From positions 124,001 through 188,000 of the forward strand of contig NZ_JAAUWW010000004.1 in assembly GCF_014694375.1 (NCBI RefSeq): 64,000 nucleotides of DNA, in the 5' to 3' direction. This DNA comes from Vibrio sp. S17_S38. Its GTDB lineage: Bacteria > Pseudomonadota > Gammaproteobacteria > Enterobacterales > Vibrionaceae. The notes beneath the pieces were generated by a model. It saw only the letters and a program-made list of their open reading frames with translations, was not told where the DNA came from and searched no databases. Made by a program: the position numbers and the translations under genes. Below, in pieces: positions 44,836 through 52,856 of this stretch; position 1 is the stretch's first letter; every line of letters starts with the position of its first letter.

Positions 44836-46112
44836 TTAGTCAAACGAGCTAGAATACGCTTACCTTTACGAAGGAATTCTTGCGCAGATTGCTCTGGGGT
44901 TGATTTCCCATAATCCAGTGCTTGCATCTCTTCACTGAAAATATCCATTAGCTGGGCATTATCGGTGTAAGGGGTAGAAACAATCGTTTGAGGTAAAGAA
45001 CGAGCTTGATTATAACCAGCAAATGATAGGCTTGATTCTTGGATCGTGCCGTCAGATTTCAGCTCTTTCACACCAGCAGCACTCAGTGGAATACCACGAG
45101 TTAAGCCAAGTGCTTTCACACCAACAGGATCATTAAGTAAGAAGTTGATAAGTTTCGCTGCTTCTTCAGGGTGCTTAGTGTTACGACCAATTGAGAACAT
45201 CATTGATGGACGAGACAACAAGCCAGCATCTTTCGCCCCCGGTGCCATTGGGTATGGTGCAAGTTCAAGTCCCATTGGCGGTTTCAAGTTATCTGAATAT
45301 TTAGTGATTGCGGTATCCCACATGTAAACACCACCAAATTTTCCTTCAATCCATGGACGCATTTCATAAAGATTTGAACGACCGTACGATGCATATTCTT
45401 TAGTCGATGGGAAAACATGATCTTCAACTTGCTTAGTATAAAGCTCGAAGAATTTCGTCATTTCATCTTGGCTATAATTCAATTTACCATCTTGTGTGAT
45501 GATGTCTTTGCCTGTCGTTTGGATCATGTATGAACGGTTCATAGCAAACACGTCACGAGCTTCGATCACAATTGGGTAATATTCATCGCCCAATTTTTCT
45601 TTGAACGTTTTGCCTGCAGCCATTAACTCATCCCAATTAGTTGGGTAAGCAATACCAGCTTTGGACCATGTCTCTTTGTTGTAGTAAAAAACACGTGATG
45701 TCATGCTGACAGGAACACCATTTAATTTACCGCCAAAAGTCACGGTATTGAGCGCTGAATCGGAGAAGTTATCCGCATGTAAGTCAGCTTTGACTTTGTT
45801 CATGTCATAGAAGCCTTCACCCGTTTTAGAGAAGATCGGCATCCAGTTTAAGTTAGTTTGCATCACATCCGGTTCAGTATTACCCGCAATTTGAGTGGTG
45901 ATACGAGTCAATGCGCCATCCCAACCGGTGTATTCTGCTTTTACAGAAATATCTGGGTTGGCTTTTTGAAAACGCTCTAATGCATCGTTAGTTGCTTGAT
46001 GGCGTTCGTTACCGCCCCACCAAGACATACGTAATTCCGTTTTTGCATAAGCTCCCGCAGACATTGTTGCCAATGCTAAAGCGGTGACGGTAGTAATTAA
46101 CTGCTTTTTCAT
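44832..46112 (-). CDS. togB: Oligogalacturonide-binding periplasmic protein
   Basis: A 426-residue family 1 solute-binding protein with signal peptide MKKQLITTVTALALATMSAGAYA and the fold beginning TELRMSWWGGNERHQATNDALERF. It fits TogB of Dickeya in length and opening. It is the last gene of togM-togN-togA-togB, ending just before a terminator. It captures oligogalacturonides in the periplasm for the two permeases. Confidence 0.9.
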   Translation of the reverse strand: MKKQLITTVTALALATMSAGAYAKTELRMSWWGGNERHQATNDALERFQKANPDISVKAEYTGWDGALTRITTQIAGNTEPDVMQTNLNWMPIFSKTGEGFYDMNKVKADLHADNFSDSALNTVTFGGKLNGVPVSMTSRVFYYNKETWSKAGIAYPTNWDELMAAGKTFKEKLGDEYYPIVIEARDVFAMNRSYMIQTTGKDIITQDGKLNYSQDEMTKFFELYTKQVEDHVFPSTKEYASYGRSNLYEMRPWIEGKFGGVYMWDTAITKYSDNLKPPMGLELAPYPMAPGAKDAGLLSRPSMMFSIGRNTKHPEEAAKLINFLLNDPVGVKALGLTRGIPLSAAGVKELKSDGTIQESSLSFAGYNQARSLPQTIVSTPYTDNAQLMDIFSEEMQALDYGKSTPEQSAQEFLRKGKRILARLTK

Positions 46113-46129
46113 GTTCTCTATCCTTGTAT

Positions 46130-47269
46130 TTATTGACGTTCTAATGAGATGTTTTGTTCAGTTATTGCATCAAAAATGTGTGCTTTGGTAACATCCACAG
46201 CAAATTTAACGGTTTGATCAATTTCAAAACCCACTTGACCTTTTACGACATCAACCGGTACACGGGCCGTGAAGGTATTTTTATCCACTCGGAAATAGAC
46301 AAACACTTCATGTCCCATGTTTTCCATTCGGATGATTTCACCAGAAATGACTTTATTTTCATCATCTTGGTCTGTTGCAACCGTAATATTATCCGGGCGG
46401 ATACCGAGTACGGTTTTTGAATAACTTCTTTGCTTAATATTACGAGCTTTTTCTTCTGGTAAACGAATACGCTGTCCACCAATTTCAACCAATAAATCGT
46501 TTTGTTCTTCCACTAGTTTTACTTCGTGTAAGTTCATTTCTGGTGCGCCAATAAAGCCTGCGACAAACATATTTACAGGGTTGTTATAAAGCTCTTCTGG
46601 CGTATCTACTTGCATAATTTCACCGAGTTTCATTACGCAAATACGATCGCCCATGGTCATGGCTTCTGTCTGATCATGCGTAACGTACACGGCCGTTGCT
46701 GGGTGTTTCTCTTTCTTCAAATGCTTATGAATATCCGAGATACGCACACGCATTGACGCTCGTAATTTTGCATCCAAATTAGATAAAGGCTCATCAAACA
46801 AGAACACTTCTGGTTTTTTTACAATCGCGCGCCCTACTGCCACACGTTGCGCTTGACCACCAGAAAGCTGGCGCGGCAGACGATCTAACAGATCTTCAAT
46901 TTCTAGAATCGCAGCCGCTTCTTGTACGCGAGTTTCAATTTCTTCTTTAGGCAGTTTTTGCAGTTTTAAGCCAAAGGCTAAGTTTTCTTTAACCGACATA
47001 TGTGGATACAGTGCGTAGTTTTGGAACACCATCGCAATACCACGATCTTTAGGTACTAAATTATTCACCACTCGGTCACCAATGCGGATTTCGCCGCCGC
47101 TGACGGTTTCCAAACCCGCTAACATGCGGAGTGTGGTGGATTTAGCACAGCCTGATGGGCCGACGATAACGAGGAACTCACCATCACGAATGGTTAAATC
47201 AATACCGTGCACGGCTTTAAAACCATTCGAATATACTTTTTCTAATTTTTTAAATTGAACTTGAGCCAT
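46130..47269 (-). CDS. togA: Oligogalacturonide ABC transporter ATPase
   Basis: A 379-residue MsmX/UgpC-type ATPase with GPSGCAKST (Ala replaces the usual Gly before Lys), [33 protein letters not shown] and [10 protein letters not shown], and a TOBE domain ([13 protein letters not shown]). It supplies energy for TogMN. Seventeen bases lie between it and both togN and togB, consistent with one operon. The Ala in the Walker A motif is the normal variant of this subgroup, not a defect. Confidence 0.9.
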   Translation of the reverse strand: MAQVQFKKLEKVYSNGFKAVHGIDLTIRDGEFLVIVGPSGCAKSTTLRMLAGLETVSGGEIRIGDRVVNNLVPKDRGIAMVFQNYALYPHMSVKENLAFGLKLQKLPKEEIETRVQEAAAILEIEDLLDRLPRQLSGGQAQRVAVGRAIVKKPEVFLFDEPLSNLDAKLRASMRVRISDIHKHLKKEKHPATAVYVTHDQTEAMTMGDRICVMKLGEIMQVDTPEELYNNPVNMFVAGFIGAPEMNLHEVKLVEEQNDLLVEIGGQRIRLPEEKARNIKQRSYSKTVLGIRPDNITVATDQDDENKVISGEIIRMENMGHEVFVYFRVDKNTFTARVPVDVVKGQVGFEIDQTVKFAVDVTKAHIFDAITEQNISLERQ

Positions 47270-47286
47270 AATTTGTCACTCCAAAA

Positions 47287-48201
47287 TTAACCTTTAATAC
47301 CGCTGTTTGAGACGCCTTCCACAAAGTATTTTTGTGACATAAAGAAGACAACAATTGACGGGATGATAGCGATAGAAGCCATTGCAAGGATCTCATTCCA
47401 ACGCGCACCTTCGGTGACATCGATAGACATTTTCAATGCAAGAGCAATAGGGAATTTCTCAACACTTGATACGTAAATCAGCGGACCTAAGAAGTCATTC
47501 ACCGACCACATGAACTGGAACAAAGCCACCGAGATAATCGCAGGGCGAATAACCGGAACCACAACATGCCAAAGGACTTGCAGTGAATTACAACCATCGA
47601 TCATTGCTGCTTCTTCCATATCCGTTGGTATACCACGTAAGAACTGAACCAACATAAAGACAAAGAAACCTTGTGTTGCAAATGCTAATGGCAAATACAA
47701 AGGTAAATAACTGTCTAGCAAGCCCATTTCGCGAAACATCAGATACTGAGGAATAAGCAGTACAGTTTGCGGTAATAAGATTGACGCGATTAAAGTACCA
47801 AACCACAATTTTTTCCATGGAATATCAAAGCGAGCAAAGCCATAAGCAACAATGGTCGAAGATACGACGGTAAAGAACACTTTTGGCACAACATATAAAA
47901 AGGTATTAATAATGTAGTGACCAAAGGTAAATTCCGTGCCGGTTTTCCAACCATTGATAAAGCCTTCTAAGCTCCATTCTTTTGGGATCAAACTCATTGA
48001 AGTAAAAATTTCATGGTTCGGTTTCAAGGCTGCAGTAAACATCCATAACAGTGGATACAGCATCATTAACCCGACGACACCTAATACAACATAACGAATG
48101 AAAGCGTTGATTTTTTCACGTCGTAATGTGCGGTTGTTTTCAGCATTGTCGGCTTTGGTACTGTTATTCATAACATTATTGTCTTTCGTTATTGTATCCA
48201 T
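47287..48201 (-). CDS. togN: Oligogalacturonide ABC transporter permease TogN (MalG-type)
   Basis: A 304-residue inner-membrane protein with six hydrophobic segments and the coupling motif MEEAAMIDGCNSLQVLWHVVVP. The N-terminus is a hydrophilic stretch of about 30 residues before the first membrane segment. It is the MalG-type half of the importer. Starts two bases after togM ends. Confidence 0.9.
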   Translation of the reverse strand: MDTITKDNNVMNNSTKADNAENNRTLRREKINAFIRYVVLGVVGLMMLYPLLWMFTAALKPNHEIFTSMSLIPKEWSLEGFINGWKTGTEFTFGHYIINTFLYVVPKVFFTVVSSTIVAYGFARFDIPWKKLWFGTLIASILLPQTVLLIPQYLMFREMGLLDSYLPLYLPLAFATQGFFVFMLVQFLRGIPTDMEEAAMIDGCNSLQVLWHVVVPVIRPAIISVALFQFMWSVNDFLGPLIYVSSVEKFPIALALKMSIDVTEGARWNEILAMASIAIIPSIVVFFMSQKYFVEGVSNSGIKG

Positions 48202-48203
48202 GA

Positions 48204-49088
48204 TTATTTCCCACCCTTATCGCCAGAATAAAATACCCAGTACTTAGATGAGCGGAACGTGATGCCGGTGAAGATGGCAACAATGACGAACAATGCCCAT
48301 GCCAACGCACTGCCATAGCCCATGTCAAAGAATTTGAATGCGGTTTCATAGATATAAAGTGAGATGAGATAAGTCGATTTCATTGGACCACCACCCGTCA
48401 CAACATATGGCGCGGTAAACTCCTGGAAAGCTTGAGTGGTTTGCATGATGAAGTTAAAGAAAATGACGGGGGTAATAAGTGGCACTGTCACTTTTGTAAA
48501 CATCTGCCATTTGCTGGCTCCATCAATCATCGCGGCTTCATATTGAGATTGTGGAACATTTTGTAGCGCCGCTAAAAAGATAACCATCGCGGAACCGAAC
48601 TGCCAAGCTCGTAATAAAGTAATGGATAAAAGAGCGAAAGAAGGCTCACCTAACCAGTTAATTGGATCGATACCAATGACGTCAAGCATGCCATTTAATA
48701 CCCCATCAATTGCAAATAGAGCACGCCACAATACTGCGATAGCGATACTACTGCCTAAAATCGATGGTATATAATACGCGGTACGGAAGAATCCGATGCC
48801 TTTCAACTTAAAGTTAAGAATGAAGGCGATAAACAACGCAAAGGCTAACTTCACTGGAATGGTCAAGAAAACGTACATAAATGTCACGCTCATTGATTTC
48901 CAAAACGTATCATCTTCAAAAAGCATGTACTGATAGTTATCCAGACCCACAAAGTTTGGTGTGGTCATAAGATCATAATCAGTAAAGCTCATCAAGAATG
49001 ACGATACAAACGGAAAAGCCGTAAACAATATCAACCCGATAATATAGGGTGATAAGTACGCTAATCCTAACTTTCGATTTTCATACAT
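48204..49088 (-). CDS. togM: Oligogalacturonide ABC transporter permease TogM (MalF-type)
   Basis: A 294-residue permease with six membrane segments and the coupling loop QSQYEAAMIDGASKWQMFTKVTVP. It opens the togMNAB operon, in the same order as in Dickeya. It is divergent from kdgM, with 600 bp between; KdgR-like palindromes lie in that space. Confidence 0.9.
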   Translation of the reverse strand: MYENRKLGLAYLSPYIIGLILFTAFPFVSSFLMSFTDYDLMTTPNFVGLDNYQYMLFEDDTFWKSMSVTFMYVFLTIPVKLAFALFIAFILNFKLKGIGFFRTAYYIPSILGSSIAIAVLWRALFAIDGVLNGMLDVIGIDPINWLGEPSFALLSITLLRAWQFGSAMVIFLAALQNVPQSQYEAAMIDGASKWQMFTKVTVPLITPVIFFNFIMQTTQAFQEFTAPYVVTGGGPMKSTYLISLYIYETAFKFFDMGYGSALAWALFVIVAIFTGITFRSSKYWVFYSGDKGGK

Positions 49089-49712
49089 TTTCTTGTCCTC
49101 GATAATTAAAAGATACGCTACTGAGGTAGAAGCTGACCCTGTTAATACGACTCAGAAGCCATATCAAAATAGATGAGAGATAAGAAATATTCTATAGCCA
49201 ATAAATACAAATGTGATCTGTAATATATAATTTCGGAACATTATTTCAATTTTATATCTAAAAGATTGATTAAATCTAAATAAATAAAAAATTGAAACAG
49301 TTTCAAAAATAATAAAAACATAAAACAAAGATCAACCATAGACTAAAGTCTTATTGTTTTATCATTGGAAATTGTTAATTAAAATTTATGCTAAAATTTA
49401 TTAAGTAGAAATAAAAGTCAGAAGAAAGTACTATAAAATACTGAATTTAAACAGATTAGTATACATTAACATGCCTCACATACATTCTGTTTACATATAT
49501 GAATAGATGCAACCACATATGAATAACATTTACACCCCATAACAAAACCAAGCTAATCACCATTAATAAACAATAAAAATGATCAACTTCAAAAAAACAG
49601 ACCTATATTTTTAAAACAATGTTTCATGGATCACAATAGATTTTAATTTATGTTTTATTTATACGGTTTAATATTAATATTAACTTCGTAAAACAAACCA
49701 ATAATAAAAGGA
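49089..49712. promoter_or_regulatory. togM/kdgM divergent control region
   Basis: More than 600 AT-rich bases without a gene. At 49612-49626 TAAAACAATGTTTCA matches the KdgR box pattern with one change; it lies about 90 bases before kdgM. At 49292-49306 TTGAAACAGTTTCAA is a perfect palindrome but with a three-base spacer, shorter than the usual five. Near togM, CGGAACATTATTTCA (49234-49248) is a weaker match, and AAATGTGATCT at about 49209 fits one half of a CRP site. Confidence 0.6.
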
Positions 49713-50429
49713 TTGATTATGAAAAAGGTATTAACACTCTCATTACTAGCTGTTGCAATAACTTCTGCTTCTGTCTCTGCAACCACTATTAATATTCGCC
49801 ATGAATGGAAACCTGAATTCGGTGATAATGCTGCAGGGAATGCAGACCGTATTGCCGTGAGCCATCGATTTGCAAGTGGCGTTGGTTTTGAAGTCGAAGG
49901 AAAATGGAAATCTAATAACGACGACGCCTATAGTGATTTCAGCGGCAATGGCCAACAAGCAAACATTAGTTACCAATGGAAAATGAGCGATGCCTTCTCT
50001 TTAACACCTCAATTTAAACTTGAATCTAACGACAAGAAAACCGGCTACCAAGGGAACTTAACTCTTGGCTACAAAGCCTCCGATAGCATCTCAACTTCAA
50101 TTCGCTATCGCTATCACTACGATAATGTTGCAAGCTCTCAAGATTCTTCTCACTACAATCGAATTACATTAGCAGCCAGCTACAGTGGTTTAACCGATTA
50201 TAAATTCGGCTTCAGTACGGATTACACCATTAAGCAAGAAGGCGCTGAAGTGTGGGATGGTAACAAAGAAGGTATTTCAGAAATTAACTTAACAGGTGAA
50301 TATAAAGGATTTGGTGGTGGATGGGCACCATTTATAGAGATCGGTGTTACACCAAGTGCTAAATATAATGGCGATGATATGGATAGCTGGCGTCCACGAT
50401 ACCGTGTTGGTATGAAATATAGCTACTAA
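49713..50429 (+). CDS. kdgM: Oligogalacturonate-specific outer-membrane porin
   Basis: A 238-residue protein with signal peptide MKKVLTLSLLAVAITSASVSA and a small all-beta barrel (alternating hydrophobic strands ending in an aromatic C-terminus, GMKYSY). The opening TTINIRHEWKPEFGDNAAGNADRIAVSHRF fits the KdgM family, whose 12-stranded barrel lets oligogalacturonides through. It may actually start at the second Met (MKKVLT, 49719) because AAAGGATTG precedes it. Next to pelX and opposite togM. Confidence 0.92.
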   Translation: MIMKKVLTLSLLAVAITSASVSATTINIRHEWKPEFGDNAAGNADRIAVSHRFASGVGFEVEGKWKSNNDDAYSDFSGNGQQANISYQWKMSDAFSLTPQFKLESNDKKTGYQGNLTLGYKASDSISTSIRYRYHYDNVASSQDSSHYNRITLAASYSGLTDYKFGFSTDYTIKQEGAEVWDGNKEGISEINLTGEYKGFGGGWAPFIEIGVTPSAKYNGDDMDSWRPRYRVGMKYSY

Positions 50430-50464
50430 TATCCATAACCCGTTTATCTAACATTTTTTATTAG

Positions 50465-50499
50465 GGCTTATTTTGTATTTAGCAGAATAAGCCTTTTTT
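50465..50499 (+). terminator. Terminator after kdgM
   Basis: Perfect stem GGCTTATT (50465-50472) with AATAAGCC (50486-50493) followed by six Ts. pelX starts about 20 bases later and so is probably reached by read-through or has its own promoter. Confidence 0.8.
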
Positions 50500-50519
50500 C
50501 ATTTAAGGAGTAAGTAAAA

Positions 50520-52760
50520 ATGAAGAAAACCACTATCTCGGTTTGTTTAGCTATGTTGTTATCTCCTGCGGTTCTTGCCGCTAATGCCGTTCCCGATGCA
50601 AAAAATCTTACTTGGCACGCTATCACTTTTGGTCAATCAACGGATCTTAATTTTGGATCAACTATTCTTCCAGAAAAAGTGGGTACTAACCAAGTTACCG
50701 TCGATGGTAAAAAAATAGATTCAGGCAAACTTGCCAATAAATTTACCATTGAAAGTCGCGGCGGAAAACTAGCCAACTCACATGAAGGCGTGACTTATTA
50801 CTACACCTCACTTCCAACCGATGTGAACTTCACGCTGACCGCTGATATTCAATTAGAGCAACTTGGCCCAGAAACTGGCGCCACACCTAACCGTCAAGAA
50901 GGTGCAGGCATCATGATCCGTGATGTGATCGGCAAGCCTCGTATGGATCCTCAACCTCAAGGTATGGAAGAATTTCCAGCAGCTTCCAACATGGTAATGA
51001 ATGCCCTACGCGCCAATAAAAAAACCGTCAATGGGTTAACTAATATTAATGGTATTTATCGTGAAGGGATCTACCAACCTTGGGGAACGGGCGGAAATAA
51101 AATGTCCCGCGATGAATATGTAAAAGGTGTGCCATTTGGTCCTAAAACCCATTATAAAATGTCAGTCACTCGTACTGATTCTGGATTCACAGTTAGTTAC
51201 GATGATGGAAAAACACAAAAAACACAGTCTTTAGATGGCGCTCATGCCAACATCGTAGAGATGCAAGATCCAAACACTCAATATGTAGGCTTCTTTGCTT
51301 CTCGTAACGCTAAAATCAATGTTTCCGATGTGAAATTAACCTTATCAGAAGCTAAAACCGTCGATGCACCAAAGTATCAAGCCAAACTCAATGACCTGGT
51401 TTTTGAAAATGCCTCTTCACCTCGTACCGCCAGTGACGATTATTTAGTTCAAGCACGTGCAAACTACGCTGGTACTTTCAGCCTCACTCAAGATGGTAAA
51501 TCAGTAGTAAAAGACCAAACCATAAAAGCCGGTGAGCTATTTAGTTACGAAGCCGATATCAACAACGCTTCATCCGATTTTGAAATTACCTTTACCGCAA
51601 GCGAAGGCCCAAGCCTAGAAGCACAAACGCATAAAGTCGTTGTTACAAAATCCAATGTTGCTGATGCAGATGATATCTATGTTAGCCCAACCGGTGTAGC
51701 AACAGCCGATGGCAGTGAAGCAAATCCAATGAATCTTGCTACAGCGATGGAATTACTTGCTCCGGGCGGCACAATTTATCTTGAAGATGGTGACTACCCT
51801 GCCATTACGATTGAAGCCACGGCCAGCGGCAGCAAAGACAATGTGAAAAACCTTGTAGCTAAAGGCGATAAGGTGCGTTTTGTCGGTGAGGTGATCCACA
51901 ATGCCCATTATTGGCATTACACCGGAATCGAAGTGTCTGGCGCTCAGTTTATTGTTCATGGTAGCCATAATACCTTCGAGAAAATGGTGACGCATGGTGC
52001 TCCAGATACTGGTTTCCAAATAACCTCTACCGCTGAAGTAGGCAAAGCGTTGTGGGCAAGCTACAACACCGTTATTGACAGTGAAAGCTATAACAATATG
52101 GATGAATCACGCATCAACGCTGATGGCTTTGCTGCCAAAATGCGTGTTGGTGAAGGTAATACCTTTATTCGTTGTATATCTCATCACAATGCCGATGATG
52201 GCTGGGATCTCTTCAACAAAGTAGAAGATGGTCCGAATGGCGCGGTGACCATTTTGGATTCGGTCTCCTTTATGAATGGACAAAATCTTGGTTATCCAAA
52301 CAAAGGTGGCACCATTGGTAATGGATTTAAACTCGGTGGCGAAGGCTTACCCGTTCCTCATGTTATTAAAAACAGCCTAGCTTTTGCCAATAATATGGAT
52401 GGATTTACGGATAACTTTAACCCGGGAACGTTAACGGTTGAAAATAACGTTTCTATCGACAATAAGCGTTTTAACTATTTATTCCGTTTAAGCCCTTATT
52501 CCGATGAAATTAAACAAGGCACATTTACGCACAATACCTCGCTTCGTTTCTATCAAGAAAGTCAATACGATGATTCGGTCAGCAGTGAAAAAGCGGTTGA
52601 TAATGCCTTCTATAGCGATGGAAAAACGCAATTCTCGGATAACAACACGATGGATGCCAAGTTGCTTGAAAAATTAAAAGCTGCGGCAAAAATCGATGAA
52701 AGCCAAAAAATACCCGGCCGAGTTGAAGCGCTCAAACTAAAAGAAATTCTCTTTAAATAG
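50520..52760 (+). CDS. pelX: Exopolygalacturonate lyase, PL9 (PelX-like)
   Basis: A 746-residue secreted or periplasmic enzyme: signal peptide MKKTTISVCLAMLLSPAVLA, an N-terminal region of about 370 residues (beta-rich, with SRGGKLANSHEGVTYYYT and GAGIMIRD), then a PL9 beta-helix starting DADDIYVSPTGVATADGSEA. The helix carries NADGFAAK, where PL9 enzymes have their catalytic Lys, and the calcium Asp cluster HHNADDGWD. Same size as Dickeya PelX (about 732-750), which releases unsaturated digalacturonate. Located right after kdgM. Confidence 0.9.
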   Translation: MKKTTISVCLAMLLSPAVLAANAVPDAKNLTWHAITFGQSTDLNFGSTILPEKVGTNQVTVDGKKIDSGKLANKFTIESRGGKLANSHEGVTYYYTSLPTDVNFTLTADIQLEQLGPETGATPNRQEGAGIMIRDVIGKPRMDPQPQGMEEFPAASNMVMNALRANKKTVNGLTNINGIYREGIYQPWGTGGNKMSRDEYVKGVPFGPKTHYKMSVTRTDSGFTVSYDDGKTQKTQSLDGAHANIVEMQDPNTQYVGFFASRNAKINVSDVKLTLSEAKTVDAPKYQAKLNDLVFENASSPRTASDDYLVQARANYAGTFSLTQDGKSVVKDQTIKAGELFSYEADINNASSDFEITFTASEGPSLEAQTHKVVVTKSNVADADDIYVSPTGVATADGSEANPMNLATAMELLAPGGTIYLEDGDYPAITIEATASGSKDNVKNLVAKGDKVRFVGEVIHNAHYWHYTGIEVSGAQFIVHGSHNTFEKMVTHGAPDTGFQITSTAEVGKALWASYNTVIDSESYNNMDESRINADGFAAKMRVGEGNTFIRCISHHNADDGWDLFNKVEDGPNGAVTILDSVSFMNGQNLGYPNKGGTIGNGFKLGGEGLPVPHVIKNSLAFANNMDGFTDNFNPGTLTVENNVSIDNKRFNYLFRLSPYSDEIKQGTFTHNTSLRFYQESQYDDSVSSEKAVDNAFYSDGKTQFSDNNTMDAKLLEKLKAAAKIDESQKIPGRVEALKLKEILFK

Positions 52761-52773
52761 TTCATTCACTTAA

Positions 52774-52810
52774 AACCCATAACCCCTTTCGGTTATGGGT
52801 TTGTTGTTTA
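52774..52810 (+). terminator. Terminator after pelX
   Basis: Perfect stem AAACCCATAACC (52774-52785) with GGTTATGGGTTT (52792-52803) then TGTTGTTT. Confidence 0.82.
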
Positions 52811-52856
52811 AGAAAATGAAAGGACACAATCTCGATAACAACATTTAGGACGGATC

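Noticed and set aside
46130..47269. Ala in the TogA Walker A motif (GPSGCAKST) as an inactivating change
   Set aside because: The position is variable in this ATPase subgroup and the Lys-Ser-Thr core is intact.
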